Positions 1-9,301 of a stretch of 64,000 nt of DNA are shown here, one piece after another. This DNA comes from an uncultured Opitutia bacterium (GTDB lineage Bacteria > Verrucomicrobiota > Verrucomicrobiia > Opitutales > Opitutaceae). The notes beneath the pieces are model-generated. The model had not been told where the DNA came from. It ran no database searches and saw only the letters and a list, made by a program, of their open reading frames with translations. How positions within the stretch are numbered: the stretch's first letter is position 1; each line of letters begins with the position of its first letter. The translations under genes and the position numbers were made by a program. The stretch is taken from positions 1-64,000 of the forward strand of contig CAIUOU010000153.1 of the NCBI GenBank assembly GCA_903900845.1. The letters run 5' to 3'.

Positions 1-193
1 CGGCGTTCTCACGTTCCAATTCCTTCATCCGCTTCGCCTCGTTGACGTCGAGTTGGCCAAACTGCCGCTTCCAACGGTGGAACGTGACCTCGGAGATATT
101 ATGCTCCTTGCACACCTCCACGATATTCTTGCCGCCGTCGGGTTCCCGCAAAATGCGGATCTTCTGTTCCGTCGCGTGTCGTTTGCCTTTCAT
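1..193 (-). CDS. IS3-family transposase OrfA, N-terminal part (runs off the window edge)
   Basis: Reading the minus strand from an ATG at 193 gives 64 codons open to the window edge. The protein begins MKGKRHATEQKIRILRE and contains a helix-turn-helix (NISEVTFHRWKRQFG) followed by the start of a leucine-zipper-like helix (EAKRMKELERENA). This is the typical N-terminus of the small OrfA DNA-binding protein of IS3-type elements, which is joined to the DDE integrase OrfB by frameshifting. OrfB would lie left of the window, so I cannot say whether the element is intact. The family assignment is recognition of this N-terminus and is quite secure; the subgroup is not. Confidence 0.85.
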   Translation of the reverse strand, partial: MKGKRHATEQKIRILREPDGGKNIVEVCKEHNISEVTFHRWKRQFGQLDVNEAKRMKELERENA

Positions 194-295
194 GGTCTGG
201 GCTCTTTCTCAAGCCGCGGACTAACATCGCAACCGGCCCAGATTTCAGGGGATCAGCGCAGGTCCGCACGATACCAGCACCTGATCTGCCCTCTT

Positions 296-340
296 GGTTT
301 CCGTCTGGTTTCCATTTCGGTTTCCATCTGGTTTCCGCAT
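296..340. repeat. four tandem copies of an 11-12 bp GGTTTCC repeat
   Basis: Copies start at 296, 307, 319 and 330, each opening with GGTTTCC followed by GTCT, ATTTC, ATCT and GCAT. The block lies about 100 bases upstream of the transposase start, so it may be the terminal region of the insertion element, but I see no unambiguous terminal inverted repeat or target duplication. The rest of 194-425 shows no gene. Confidence 0.6.
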
Positions 341-425
341 ATCAGTTAAATCCGATCAACTCGAGTCGGATCCAGTCGTACGCTTCAGAGGTAAACCAAA
401 AACCCGCCTCGGGGGCGAGACTCGA

Positions 426-502
426 TGGTGGACCCTACTGGACTCGAACCAGTGACCTTTTCCATGTCAAGGAAACGCTCTAACCAACTGAGCTAAGGGT
501 CC
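426..502 (-). tRNA. tRNA-Val (anticodon GAC)
   Basis: The minus strand folds into a complete cloverleaf. The acceptor stem GGACCCT pairs with AGGGTCC, the D-arm contains AGCTCAGTTGGTTAGAGC, the anticodon stem is TTTCC/GGAAA with loop TTGACAT (anticodon GAC, valine), and the T-arm is CTGGTTCGAGTCCAG. The 3' CCA is encoded at 426-428. It lies downstream of ribF on the same strand and next to an IS-like element. Confidence 0.97.
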
Positions 503-555
503 GTAAAAAAGGAGGCGGAGTAACGCGTTCGTCGCAGGGTAGCGCAAGGAAAAAT

Positions 556-1518
556 CTAGCGATCTACCCCCGAATCGCCGGACCCGAAGAACGCCAACGC
601 GGCGTTCCGGTCGCGGGCGATTTGGGCGCCGAGTTCCGCCACATCGGCGAAGCGGCGCTCAGGCCGGAGAAATGCCAGCCATTCGACGGTGATTTCATCG
701 CCTTCACCCCACGGACAGCCGCCGAGCACGTGCACCTCGAGCCGCGGGTCCGCGGCGTTTTCCACGGTGGGCCGCAATCCGTAGTTGGCCACCCCCGCGA
801 GGGGAACCGCTGAACCGGAGCCGGACACCCGAACCGCGTAGACACCGAAGCGCGGGGCGGCGGCTGGCGCCCACGGGAGGTTGAGCGTGGGAAAACCAAT
901 CGTGCGACCGAGCCGTTTACCTCCCATGACCCGTCCGAGGGCCTGATACGGGTAACCGAGGCGTGCGTTCACCGCAGTGACCTCGCCCGCCGCCAACAGG
1001 CCACGGATAGCCGTGCTGCTGATCGGCTCCCCGTCGAGATTAACCCGGGCGGTGCTGAAAACATGGAGGCCGAGACCCCGTCCAGCAGCAACCATCGAGG
1101 AAACATCCCCCTCCCTACCCCGTCCGAAGCGGAAATTCTCGCCGACGTGCACAGCTACCAAACCGGGCAGGTGCCCTCGAAGCCAAGGCAGGAACTCAGA
1201 AGACTCCAGCGCCGCGAGCGCGGGATCGAATCCCTGGGTGATAACCGCATCGACGCCGAGGCGCAGCAGGAGCGCGGCTTTGGTTTCGGCGTCCTGCAGC
1301 AGCGGCGTGGCACGACCGGGACGAAGGACGGCGCTCGGGTGCGGCCAGAAAGTGAGCACGGCGGAAAGCCCGCCCTCCCCGCGCGCGGACTGCACCGCGG
1401 ATTCGACGACGGCGCGGTGGCCGAGGTGAACGCCATCGAACATGCCGATCGCTAGGTGCAACGGTCGCGCGGGAAACCGCGCGGAAGCGATGCCTTCAAG
1501 ACGAGCGGGGGGCTGCAT
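556..1518 (-). CDS. ribF: bifunctional riboflavin kinase / FAD synthetase RibF
   Basis: A 320-residue cytoplasmic enzyme that phosphorylates riboflavin to FMN and adenylates FMN to FAD. The N-terminal nucleotidyltransferase part carries the signature IGMFDGVHLGHRAVV (HxGH type, about residues 24-38), and the ISSTAIR element follows. The C-terminal flavokinase domain has GRVMGGKRLGRTIGFPTLNL. Length fits the family (about 310-320). It is the last gene of the nusA cluster, 237 bases after truB, which matches the common truB-ribF order. The gap 1519-1755 has no gene; at 1716-1740 it holds a CCGTGTCGATCCGTGG word of the CACGGA repeat type. Confidence 0.96.
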   Translation of the reverse strand: MQPPARLEGIASARFPARPLHLAIGMFDGVHLGHRAVVESAVQSARGEGGLSAVLTFWPHPSAVLRPGRATPLLQDAETKAALLLRLGVDAVITQGFDPALAALESSEFLPWLRGHLPGLVAVHVGENFRFGRGREGDVSSMVAAGRGLGLHVFSTARVNLDGEPISSTAIRGLLAAGEVTAVNARLGYPYQALGRVMGGKRLGRTIGFPTLNLPWAPAAAPRFGVYAVRVSGSGSAVPLAGVANYGLRPTVENAADPRLEVHVLGGCPWGEGDEITVEWLAFLRPERRFADVAELGAQIARDRNAALAFFGSGDSGVDR

Positions 1519-1755
1519 GGTCGCGTCAATAAAACCCCTTCAGCCGCCGCGTGCGCCAACCGCCAGTCCATGCCTCCATTCACAGAAGGTCCAACGCACG
1601 GAGGAAAGATTCATGGCCGTGTTCCACTTTTGATAAGCACGAGCGAATAAAAGCCCGCGTTCGCTCGCCGGAGCGTCGCTCACACCCACCGCAAAGTCAT
1701 CCGGAGAATCCGAGTCCATCCGTGTCGATCCGTGGTTAAACCCCGCCGAAAAACC

Positions 1756-2481
1756 TCACAGCGCGATGCTCGGCACGGCGTCGCGCGGAGCGATCAGGCG
1801 TTTCTCTATTTCCGGCAGGCTGAGGGCGTTGATCTGGTCGAGGGTCAGGGCCTGCGAGACGTGGAATTTATCGCTGGCGGTGCGCCGCAACGCCGCGAGG
1901 TGCGCGCCGCAGCCAAGCTTGCGCCCCAAGTCATGGGCGAGGGTACGAACGTAGGTGCCCTTGGTGCACCGCAGGCGGAAATCGAGGCGCGGCAGCGCAA
2001 ACCGCGTGATTTCCCAGCTCATGACGCGGATGAAACGCGGCTCGCGCTCGACCTCCTCGCCCCTGCGGGCGCTTTTGTAGAGCGGCACGCCATCAATCTT
2101 CACGGCCGAGTACATCGGCGGCGTCTGGTACTGATCGCCAAGGAAAGACTGCACCGCCGCGAGGATATCCCCCTCCGTGAAAGCCGGCACAGGAAACGTC
2201 TCGAGCACCTCGCCCTCAGCGTCCTGCGTGTCGGTGACTTTCCCGAGCTCGATCGTGCCCTCGTACTCCTTGTCGAGGCTCATCAGGTACTGCGAAACCC
2301 GAGTGGCCTTGCCGACGAGGATGATGAGCAGCCCCGTCGCCATGGGATCAAGGGTGCCGGCGTGGCCGACGCGCTTCATCCGAAGCTTGCCTCGCAGACG
2401 CGCGACTACGTCATGCGAAGTGTGGTCCGTCGGTTTGTCGACCAGTAGGATACCCTCCATCTCCCTCGGGGGCGTCAGCAT
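1756..2481 (-). CDS. truB: tRNA pseudouridine(55) synthase TruB
   Basis: A 241-residue enzyme that makes pseudouridine 55 in the T-loop of tRNAs. The catalytic motif [12 protein letters not shown] with its Asp is near residues 39-50. [10 protein letters not shown] and the later [14 protein letters not shown] and [11 protein letters not shown] motifs are all canonical. It lacks a long C-terminal PUA extension, as in shorter TruB forms. The ATG at 2481 lies 3 bases past the nrnA stop, so the two are translationally close; an internal Met ([10 protein letters not shown]) eight codons in is an alternative start. Confidence 0.96.
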   Translation of the reverse strand: MLTPPREMEGILLVDKPTDHTSHDVVARLRGKLRMKRVGHAGTLDPMATGLLIILVGKATRVSQYLMSLDKEYEGTIELGKVTDTQDAEGEVLETFPVPAFTEGDILAAVQSFLGDQYQTPPMYSAVKIDGVPLYKSARRGEEVEREPRFIRVMSWEITRFALPRLDFRLRCTKGTYVRTLAHDLGRKLGCGAHLAALRRTASDKFHVSQALTLDQINALSLPEIEKRLIAPRDAVPSIAL

Positions 2482-2484
2482 GGC

Positions 2485-3543
2485 TCAGGAACTCCTCCCG
2501 GCGTCGACCCGGGCCAGGCCCTCGGCCATCGCGGAGACCAGGCGCGCGTGGAAACCGGCGGTGTCGCGTTTAAGGTGAAGCCCCGCGGCGCAGGCGTGTC
2601 CTCCGCCGCCGAAGCCGGCCGCGATGCGGTCGACCCGCGCCGCCTTGTCCTTGGCGCGCAGGCTGGCCTTGAAGGTGCCGTCGGCCCGCTCCTCGACCAA
2701 CGCCGCGATCTCCACGCCGTCCATGCAACGGGCGTAGTCGACGAGGCCCTCGGTGTCCTCGGCGGTGGCTCCGGTCGCGGCGAAGATGCCGGCCGGCAGC
2801 GTGCCGACGCACACCCGGCCTCCGCACTCGAGGCGCAACGAGGCGAGAAATTCACGCAGCAACCGCAGCTTCCCGATGGTCTCGCGCTCGTAGAGCTCGA
2901 AGCCGGCCTCGGCCGGGCTGGCACCGCGCGCGACCAATTCGCCGGCGAGCTCGAAACAACGCCGCGACGTTGCACCGAAACGGAACTGCCCGGTATCCGT
3001 GAGGATACCCGCATACAGGGCCCTCGCGGCGTCCCCGTCGATCGCGTGGCCTCCGTCGATCAGCACGCCGGCGAGGATCTCGCAGGTCGCCGCTGCGCCG
3101 GTGTCGATCAGGTTGACCGCTCCGAAACCGGCATTTGACAGGTGATGGTCGACCACACCGACGGGCGCCGGAAACCGGGCCTTCAGCCGCTCGCCGCCGC
3201 GGGCGTGATCGGCGCAATCGACGAAGACCGCGGCCCATTCCCGGGTACAGCGCAGCGCCTCCTCGAAGGGACGGAAGGGCGTCGAGCGCGCGAGGTACTC
3301 CAACCGCCGGGGAACCGGATCGGGATTCACGCACACCACCTCGTGGCCAAGCGAACCCAGGACGCGGGCGAGCGCCACCTGGGCGCCGATGCAATCACCG
3401 TCGGGCCGGGCGTGGCCGCAAACGGCGACCGGCCGGCCGGACAGCGCCGTGAGGAGTTCCGGGAAGCGCGGGGAAAGCGCAGGGAAGTAAACGGCCAAGC
3501 GCGCGCCCTCAGGAGGAGGCCGGCCGGGCCGGCGGGTGATCAA
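2485..3543 (-). CDS. nrnA: DHH/DHHA1 phosphoesterase, NrnA-like oligoribonuclease/pAp phosphatase
   Basis: The protein has the DHH-family signatures in order: GHARPDGDCIGAQ (about 43-55), FVDCAD, VVDHHLSN (the DHH metal motif), GILTDTGQFRFG, and a C-terminal DHHA1 domain with GFGGGGHACAAG. Family members degrade very short RNAs and dephosphorylate pAp. The gene sits between rbfA and truB, a frequent bacterial arrangement. The ATG at 3543 overlaps the end of rbfA by 35 bases; a TTG at 3498 (codon 16) would remove the overlap and begin just ahead of the conserved part, so the start is uncertain. Confidence 0.9.
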   Translation of the reverse strand: MITRRPGRPPPEGARLAVYFPALSPRFPELLTALSGRPVAVCGHARPDGDCIGAQVALARVLGSLGHEVVCVNPDPVPRRLEYLARSTPFRPFEEALRCTREWAAVFVDCADHARGGERLKARFPAPVGVVDHHLSNAGFGAVNLIDTGAAATCEILAGVLIDGGHAIDGDAARALYAGILTDTGQFRFGATSRRCFELAGELVARGASPAEAGFELYERETIGKLRLLREFLASLRLECGGRVCVGTLPAGIFAATGATAEDTEGLVDYARCMDGVEIAALVEERADGTFKASLRAKDKAARVDRIAAGFGGGGHACAAGLHLKRDTAGFHARLVSAMAEGLARVDAGRSS

Positions 3544-3868
3544 GCCGGTCGAGCGCGCTCAGGATGCGCGCGCCCCGGATCGCGGACTCATCAAGCATGA
3601 ACTCGAACTTCGGCAGGTACTTGAGGACGATCCGGCGCCCGAGCTCGGCCCGGAGCTCGCCGGCCTTGGAGCGGATCCAGCGCAGTTTCGCCACCCCGGT
3701 TTCCTCGTCTCCCACCACGGCGACGAAGACGCGCGCATCGCGGAGATCGGGGGAAACCCGCACCTCGGAGATCGTCATCGCCACCGCCTCGGACTGGTAT
3801 CGGCGGCGCAGGATGTCGCTGAGCTCGCGCTGCACGAGCTCGTTGACGCGGACGGTGCGGTTGCTCAT
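3509..3868 (-). CDS. rbfA: ribosome-binding factor A
   Basis: A 119-residue single KH-like domain protein for 30S maturation (16S 5' end processing, cold adaptation). It starts MSNRTVRVNELVQRELSDIL and contains the family hallmarks VRVSPDLRDARVFV and LKYLPKFEFMLDESAIRG. The length is normal. It lies 37 bases after infB in the same operon and overlaps the annotated start of nrnA. Confidence 0.96.
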   Translation of the reverse strand: MSNRTVRVNELVQRELSDILRRRYQSEAVAMTISEVRVSPDLRDARVFVAVVGDEETGVAKLRWIRSKAGELRAELGRRIVLKYLPKFEFMLDESAIRGARILSALDRLDHPPARPASS

Positions 3869-3905
3869 CGGGACGGCAGGCGCGACCGGCGGGGCCGGCG
3901 GCGCT

Positions 3906-6494
3906 TCACAGGGAGGCGCGGACCTTCTGGACCTCGAAACACTCGATGACGTCGCCGGCGACGTAGCCGTTGAAGTCGTCCAGCTTGATACCGCACTCGA
4001 GGCCGGCGCGCACCTCGTTCGCGTCGTCCTTGAAACGCTTGAGCGTGGCGATCTTGCCCTCGTTGACGATCTCCCGGCCGCGGCGCAGGCGCGCGGAGGC
4101 GTTGCGGTTGATCTTGCCCTCGGTGACGAGGCACCCGGCGACGAAACCCTTGGCCAGCGGGAAGACCTGCCGCACCTCGGCGGCGCCGGTCTTGATCTCC
4201 TTGATGTCGGGGTCGAGCAAGTCGGCCATCATCTCGCGGACCTTGTCGCCCATCTCGTAGATGATCTCGAAGGTTTCAACGCGCACGCCGTGATGCTTGG
4301 CGAGCGGCGTGACCCCGTTCTCGAGGCGGGTGTGGAAACCGATGACGACGGAACCCGCGGCGCTGGCCATGAGGATGTCGTTCTTGGTGACGAGCCCGAC
4401 CTCGATGGAAACGATCTCGAGCTGGACCTTGGTGCTCTTGATGCCCTCGAGGATATTGCGCACGGCCTCGGAGGAACCGAACACATCGGTCTTGATGATG
4501 ACCTTGAGCGCCTTCGCCTGCGTGGCGGCGATGTTGGCGAAGAGCTGCTCGACGGAGACCTCCTTGGGCGCGGCGGCGGCCGTGGTGGCCTCCTTGCGCA
4601 GCCGCAACTGCTCCTCTTCGGCGAGCTTCTCGGCCTCGCGGGCGTTCTTGACCACGCGGAAAGTGGCGCCGCTGTCGGGCGTGCCGCTCCAGCCGATCAC
4701 GCGCACGGGGGCGGCGGGCGGGGCCTCCTTCAGGTTACGCCCCTGATCGTCGAACATGGCGCGAACCTTCGCGTGGTTGGGCCCGCTGACGAGGGCATCG
4801 CCCACGCGCAGGGTGCCGCGCTGGACGATCACGGTGGCGAGCGGACCGCGTCCGAAATCGATCTCCGACTCGATGATCACGCCGCTGGCCTCCGCCTTCG
4901 GGTTGGCCTTCAGCTCAAGCACATCGGCCTGCAAAAGGATCATATCGAGCAACTCGGTGATGCCCTGATTCTTGATGGCGGCGACCGGCACGGTGATCGT
5001 CTCGCCGCCCCAATCCTCCGGGGCGATCCCCCGCTGCTGCATCTGGTTTTTGACCTGGTCGAGATTGGCGCCCTTCACGTCCATCTTGTTGACGGCGACG
5101 AGCAACGCGAAGCGATCGGGGTGGTTCTGCTTCTCAGCCAAAGCGATCTTCAGCGCCTCATCGGTCTGGGGCATGAAACCGTCGTCGGCGGCGACGACGA
5201 GGATCGCGACGTCGGTCACGCTGGCGCCACGGGCGCGCATTTTGGTGAACGCGGCGTGGCCCGGGGTGTCGAGGAAGGTGATCTTACGGCCGTTGAACTC
5301 GATCTGGTAGGCGCCGATGTGCTGCGTGATGCCACCAGCCTCGCCCGCGGCGACATTAGCCTTGCGGATGGCGTCGAGGAGGGAGGTCTTGCCGTGGTCG
5401 ACGTGGCCGAGAATGCAGACCACCGGCGGACGGGCCGCGAGGTGCTTGGACTCATCCTCCTCCGGCTTCTTCTCCTTGCGCTCCTTGGCCGCAGCCTGCT
5501 GGGCGGCCGCGTCTCCACGGTGCTTGATCTCAAGCAGGAATCCGTACTTTTCGGCGACCTTCTGCGCGACGGACTCGTCGATCGTCGAGTTCATCGCCGC
5601 GAAACCGACGAGCTGGTTGAGCTCTGAAATCAGCTTGAACGGCTTTAGCCCTAGCGCGACGGCGAAGTCGCGGACCACGATCGGCGGCTTGAGATGAAGG
5701 ACGCGGACATCGCCCTGCATCGTGGTGCGGATGACCGAAGAGGCGACCAACGGGGTGGGCGGCGGAGCGCCCGGCAGCGGAGGTGTCCGGGGAGCGGCGA
5801 CCGCCGCCTGCGCCGAAATCCTCGGCGGCACCGCGGGGGGAGCGGCAGGCGTCTTGGCCGCGGGCGGCGCAAGGACCGGGGGCACCGAGGCCGCCACCGG
5901 AGACGGGATGGCCGGCGGGGCGACAACGGGAACAGGAGCGGCCGGGACCGGAGCCGGACGCAGTTGCACCGGAACAATCGGAGGGGTAGACGGCGCGGGC
6001 TTGGCCGGAACGGCGACGGAGACAGCGGGACGCGGCGCGGGGGCCGGGGCGCGCACGATCGGCGGCGGCACGGGGGCTGGCCGGGAAACTGGTGCGGGCG
6101 GGACAACCGGGGCCTTGGCTGCCGGAGGAGGCGGAGGGGGTGGCGCGACAGGGGCCGCAGCGGCGGCCGCGGCCTTCTGGGCGGCAAGCTTGGCCGCGGC
6201 GGCTACCTCCTTCTCGCGCTCGATGTCCTGCTTTGATTTTACGAACACCCCCGCAGGCAAACTCAACTTCGGCTCCGCGGCGGGAATGGCAGCCGCGGGA
6301 GCCTCCGGGGCCGGCGCGGCGGCCGCATTCTTCGCGGCGTACTCCTCCCGGAGCGCGGCGGCGCTGATCTTGTCCACCGTGCTCGACACCGACTTCACAT
6401 CCGCGGCGATGATCTTTCGCTCCTTGAGGAGCGCGAGCATCTCCTTGTTGTCCAGGCCGAGTTCCTCGGCGAGCTTGTGGATGCGGATGCTCAT
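3906..6494 (-). CDS. infB: translation initiation factor IF-2
   Basis: An 862-residue GTPase that brings initiator fMet-tRNA to the 30S subunit. The N-terminal IF2N module ([14 protein letters not shown], 1-30) is followed by an Ala/Pro-rich linker of about 200 residues (55-255), a second IF2N-like module (about 265-325) and a charged region. The G domain carries GHVDHGKTS (363-371), DTPGHAAF and NKMD, followed by domains II-IV ending in [10 protein letters not shown]. The linker contains uninterrupted proline and alanine runs and is probably unstructured. The gene lies 27 bases after nusA and is co-transcribed with it. Confidence 0.98.
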   Translation of the reverse strand: MSIRIHKLAEELGLDNKEMLALLKERKIIAADVKSVSSTVDKISAAALREEYAAKNAAAAPAPEAPAAAIPAAEPKLSLPAGVFVKSKQDIEREKEVAAAAKLAAQKAAAAAAAPVAPPPPPPPAAKAPVVPPAPVSRPAPVPPPIVRAPAPAPRPAVSVAVPAKPAPSTPPIVPVQLRPAPVPAAPVPVVAPPAIPSPVAASVPPVLAPPAAKTPAAPPAVPPRISAQAAVAAPRTPPLPGAPPPTPLVASSVIRTTMQGDVRVLHLKPPIVVRDFAVALGLKPFKLISELNQLVGFAAMNSTIDESVAQKVAEKYGFLLEIKHRGDAAAQQAAAKERKEKKPEEDESKHLAARPPVVCILGHVDHGKTSLLDAIRKANVAAGEAGGITQHIGAYQIEFNGRKITFLDTPGHAAFTKMRARGASVTDVAILVVAADDGFMPQTDEALKIALAEKQNHPDRFALLVAVNKMDVKGANLDQVKNQMQQRGIAPEDWGGETITVPVAAIKNQGITELLDMILLQADVLELKANPKAEASGVIIESEIDFGRGPLATVIVQRGTLRVGDALVSGPNHAKVRAMFDDQGRNLKEAPPAAPVRVIGWSGTPDSGATFRVVKNAREAEKLAEEEQLRLRKEATTAAAAPKEVSVEQLFANIAATQAKALKVIIKTDVFGSSEAVRNILEGIKSTKVQLEIVSIEVGLVTKNDILMASAAGSVVIGFHTRLENGVTPLAKHHGVRVETFEIIYEMGDKVREMMADLLDPDIKEIKTGAAEVRQVFPLAKGFVAGCLVTEGKINRNASARLRRGREIVNEGKIATLKRFKDDANEVRAGLECGIKLDDFNGYVAGDVIECFEVQKVRASL

Positions 6495-6521
6495 GCAGGG
6501 TTGGTGGCGCGGGGACGGGAA

Positions 6522-7754
6522 TCAGCTGGAACGGGAATTGAAGCGTTGAATGACGTCCGCGGCTTCCTCGGGCGAAAATCCGGACCCCTCGAGATCACCG
6601 GCCTCCACCCCCTCAAAGAGTTCGAGCGAGACAAAGCCGGCTTTGACCAGACGAAGCGCGAGGTCCTCGCCCACGCCGAGGCCGTTGACGAGCTTGCGCT
6701 TGGCGTCGCCCTCGGGATCGGCACCGACCGCGCGGAACTCCTCGATGTCTAGACGCCAACCGATCAGGCGGGAAGTGAGCCGCGCGTTTTGGCCCTTGCG
6801 GCCGATGGCGACGGCGAGGTCGTCGGTGGCGACCTTCAGAAGTATCCGGTGATTCTTCTCGTCGAGGATGATCTCACGCGGCAGGGCCGGTTTGAGCGCC
6901 TCGATGATCATCTCGCGCGGATCGGCGAAATACTTGATGATATCGATCTTCTCACCGCCCAGTTCGCGGACGATGGTCTTCACGCGCGCGCCGCGGGCGC
7001 CGACGCAGGCGCCGACGGGATCGACCTTCGGGTCGGTGCTCGTGACAGCGATCTTGGTGCGGTAGCCGGGTTCGCGGGCGAAAGCCTCGATCTTGACCGT
7101 GCCATCCGCCACCTCGGTGACCTCCAGCTCGAAAAGGCGACGGACGAAGCGCGGGCTGCCGCGGCTGAGGATGATCTCGGGGCCGCGGGGCGTGCTCTGG
7201 ATTTCCAGCAGCAGGCAGCGGATACGCTCGCCCGGCTGGTACTCTTCCCCCGGAACCTGCTCACGGCCGGGCATGATCGCCTCCGCCTTGCCAAGGTCGA
7301 TGAACAGATCATTGCGCTCCCGGCGACGCACGGTGCCGGTCACGATATTGCCGACCTGATCCTTGAAGTCGTCGTAGATGCGATCCTTCTCGAACTGCCG
7401 AAGACGCTGCATGACGGCCTGACGGGCAGTCTGGGCGGCGATGCGGCCCAGGGTGGATGGGTCGACTTCGCGCTCGAGCATCTCGCCGAGCGCCACGCCC
7501 GGCTTCAAGGCCTGGGCCTTCTCGACGTGGATCTCGGTCTTCGGATTGCTGACCGAGTCGACCACCTTCATCAGCGCCCAAGCGTGCAGTTGGCCGTTCT
7601 TGGGGTTGATGTCGATCCGCAGCTCCTGACCCGAGTTAACCCCTTTCAGGGCCGCGGTTTTGAGGGCGTTCGTGATCGTCGCGATCATGTCGGCGCGCGG
7701 AATGCCCTTTTCCTTTTCCATGTACTCGAGGACCGAGAGGATTTCGCTGCTCAT
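6522..7754 (-). CDS. nusA: transcription termination/antitermination factor NusA
   Basis: I chose the ATG at 7754 ([17 protein letters not shown]), giving 410 residues. An upstream in-frame ATG would add 98 residues of low-complexity, non-NusA sequence. The order is N-terminal RNA-polymerase-binding domain (1-125), S1 domain (from [19 protein letters not shown]), then KH1 and KH2 ([15 protein letters not shown] and [19 protein letters not shown]). A single C-terminal helix-hairpin-helix unit ([15 protein letters not shown]) ends the protein, versus two acidic repeats in the E. coli protein. It is the first gene of the operon; no rimP precedes it. Confidence 0.96.
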   Translation of the reverse strand: MSSEILSVLEYMEKEKGIPRADMIATITNALKTAALKGVNSGQELRIDINPKNGQLHAWALMKVVDSVSNPKTEIHVEKAQALKPGVALGEMLEREVDPSTLGRIAAQTARQAVMQRLRQFEKDRIYDDFKDQVGNIVTGTVRRRERNDLFIDLGKAEAIMPGREQVPGEEYQPGERIRCLLLEIQSTPRGPEIILSRGSPRFVRRLFELEVTEVADGTVKIEAFAREPGYRTKIAVTSTDPKVDPVGACVGARGARVKTIVRELGGEKIDIIKYFADPREMIIEALKPALPREIILDEKNHRILLKVATDDLAVAIGRKGQNARLTSRLIGWRLDIEEFRAVGADPEGDAKRKLVNGLGVGEDLALRLVKAGFVSLELFEGVEAGDLEGSGFSPEEAADVIQRFNSRSS

Positions 7755-7837
7755 AGGGATTGGGAGGTCGGAAGTTGGGAAAAAAAAAGCGGGCCGCTGG
7801 GCCCACTTTCTTGAAAGTGAGTGTTTTAGAACCGGAG

Positions 7838-7867
7838 AGGGTATCGATCGCGCGGAAAAGTTGTCAA
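7838..7867 (-). promoter_or_regulatory. probable sigma-70 promoter of the nusA-ribF operon
   Basis: On the minus strand a perfect TTGACA (7867-7862) is followed after 18 bases by TACCCT (7843-7838). Transcription would begin near 7830, leaving a leader of about 75 bases before the nusA ATG. The -35 is perfect; the -10 is weak. The remainder of 7755-8008 shows no gene. Confidence 0.5.
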
Positions 7868-8008
7868 GCCCCCCTCCCTTATTCACCCAACGCATCCGAA
7901 GCGCGCACCCCGGTCCCATCCGGCGCCCCAGGTCCAAAACCAGGGGACAGTCCGTCCCGCCCGACGCCGGTCCGGCCAAATTCTGCTTAAGGCAACGTGG
8001 CCCCGGGC

Positions 8009-9295
8009 TCAGGGCGGCGAGGAATCCGATTTCCGGAAGCCCGGCCACGGCGAGCCAGCCAGCAATAGGATCGCCGCCTCGATGTCAGGATCTCGGCCGG
8101 CCCGCAGATCGGCCAGCGTGCGCGGCACCGCCAGGTCGGGTCCAACCCCCATGCCCTCCAACCGCCGGCCCTTGGGCGCGAGATAATCCTCGCGGCTGAG
8201 CTGGAGCTGTCCCCCGTCGGGCAGCTCGTAAAACCAACTGGCCAGCACCGCGCCGGCGGTCGGCCGGCCCAGGACGGTTGCGCGTCCGTGGTCCTGAAGC
8301 ACGGCGGCGAAGATCTCCGCGGCGCTCGCTGTGCCACGGTCGATCAGCACCACCACTCGACCGGCGTAGCGCGCGGAGCCCCATTGCCACGAGGACTTCA
8401 CCGCGCTCGTGCCCGCGCGCGTGACGAAGACACCGCAATCGACGGCCTGCCGGAAAAACTCCCCGATGATGATGCCTAGGGAAAAGGTCTCGCCACCCGA
8501 GTTCCACCGCAGGTCGATCACCACCGCGGGAGCGTCGGCCCGGGCCTTGAGTCGTTCCGAAAGCCACCGCCGCGCCGGCCCGTTGAACTCGTCGAAGCGC
8601 AACAGTGGTATCCCGCCCGCGAGCATCCGCTCCTCGCGCCGCGGCGCCGTGGCGAGCTCCCGCGCGACAGGAGCCACGCGAACCGGGCGATCCTGTTCAT
8701 CGAGGAACTCCCACGCCGCCGCCTCGCCGGCGGTCGGCCGAAAATCAATCTCCTCGCCGAGCGGCTTCCCCTCTCGCGCGACCACGATCCAGCCCGGGCG
8801 CATCCCGGCCACCTCGGCCGGACTGCCGGGCAGCACTTCGTTGACGACCCAGCGGCCTTCCAGACGCTCCATGGCGAAACCGGTGCGCGCGCGGGTGCTG
8901 GCACGACGCTCGGCGGCGCGCACCGGCGAAACGGCCCGCGTGTGGCTGTCCTTCAGCGGCTCCAACATCCCGTTCAATTCCCGATAGAGCGCCTCGTCAT
9001 CCGACGCCGCAACCGCCGCCGGGCCGTGGCGCCGGCCCGCGGACGTCCAATCGAGTCCGCCGAGCGACGGATCATGGTGACGCTCCGCCACCAGCCGCCA
9101 GACTCGGTCGAAAATCTCCGCGTTGCGGGCTGCCCGCGGTGAGACGGTACCCGCGGCGAACTCCGGACGCGCGAACCGCGAGGCGGGAGCGAGCGCGCAA
9201 CCGCCGCCGGCCAGCAGGCAGGCCGCCACGAGCGCACCGCGGAAAATTAGCCGGGCCGCCACCACCCTGGCGCCGCGTTCCGCGGGGCCGCGCAT
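8009..9295 (-). CDS. S41-family (C-terminal processing type) peptidase, likely lipoprotein
   Basis: A 428-residue exported protein. The N-terminus has a positively charged start, a hydrophobic stretch and a cysteine at residue 33 in a lipobox-like context (LLAGGGC), suggesting a lipid-anchored envelope protein, although GGG before Cys is not the textbook box. A PDZ-like region ([20 protein letters not shown]) precedes the S41 domain with [11 protein letters not shown] and the serine motif [13 protein letters not shown] near residue 340, followed by GRPTAGA. The substrate is unknown. It starts 6 bases after the parE stop, so it is probably co-transcribed with it. Confidence 0.88.
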   Translation of the reverse strand: MRGPAERGARVVAARLIFRGALVAACLLAGGGCALAPASRFARPEFAAGTVSPRAARNAEIFDRVWRLVAERHHDPSLGGLDWTSAGRRHGPAAVAASDDEALYRELNGMLEPLKDSHTRAVSPVRAAERRASTRARTGFAMERLEGRWVVNEVLPGSPAEVAGMRPGWIVVAREGKPLGEEIDFRPTAGEAAAWEFLDEQDRPVRVAPVARELATAPRREERMLAGGIPLLRFDEFNGPARRWLSERLKARADAPAVVIDLRWNSGGETFSLGIIIGEFFRQAVDCGVFVTRAGTSAVKSSWQWGSARYAGRVVVLIDRGTASAAEIFAAVLQDHGRATVLGRPTAGAVLASWFYELPDGGQLQLSREDYLAPKGRRLEGMGVGPDLAVPRTLADLRAGRDPDIEAAILLLAGSPWPGFRKSDSSPP

Positions 9296-9301
9296 CGGGG
9301 A

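Noticed and set aside
3564-5627. Plus-strand frame opposite infB
   Set aside because: Antisense shadow; infB is unmistakable on the minus strand.
7755-8048. 98-residue N-terminal extension of NusA
   Set aside because: It has no NusA homology, crosses the probable promoter, and NusA homologues begin at MSSEIL.
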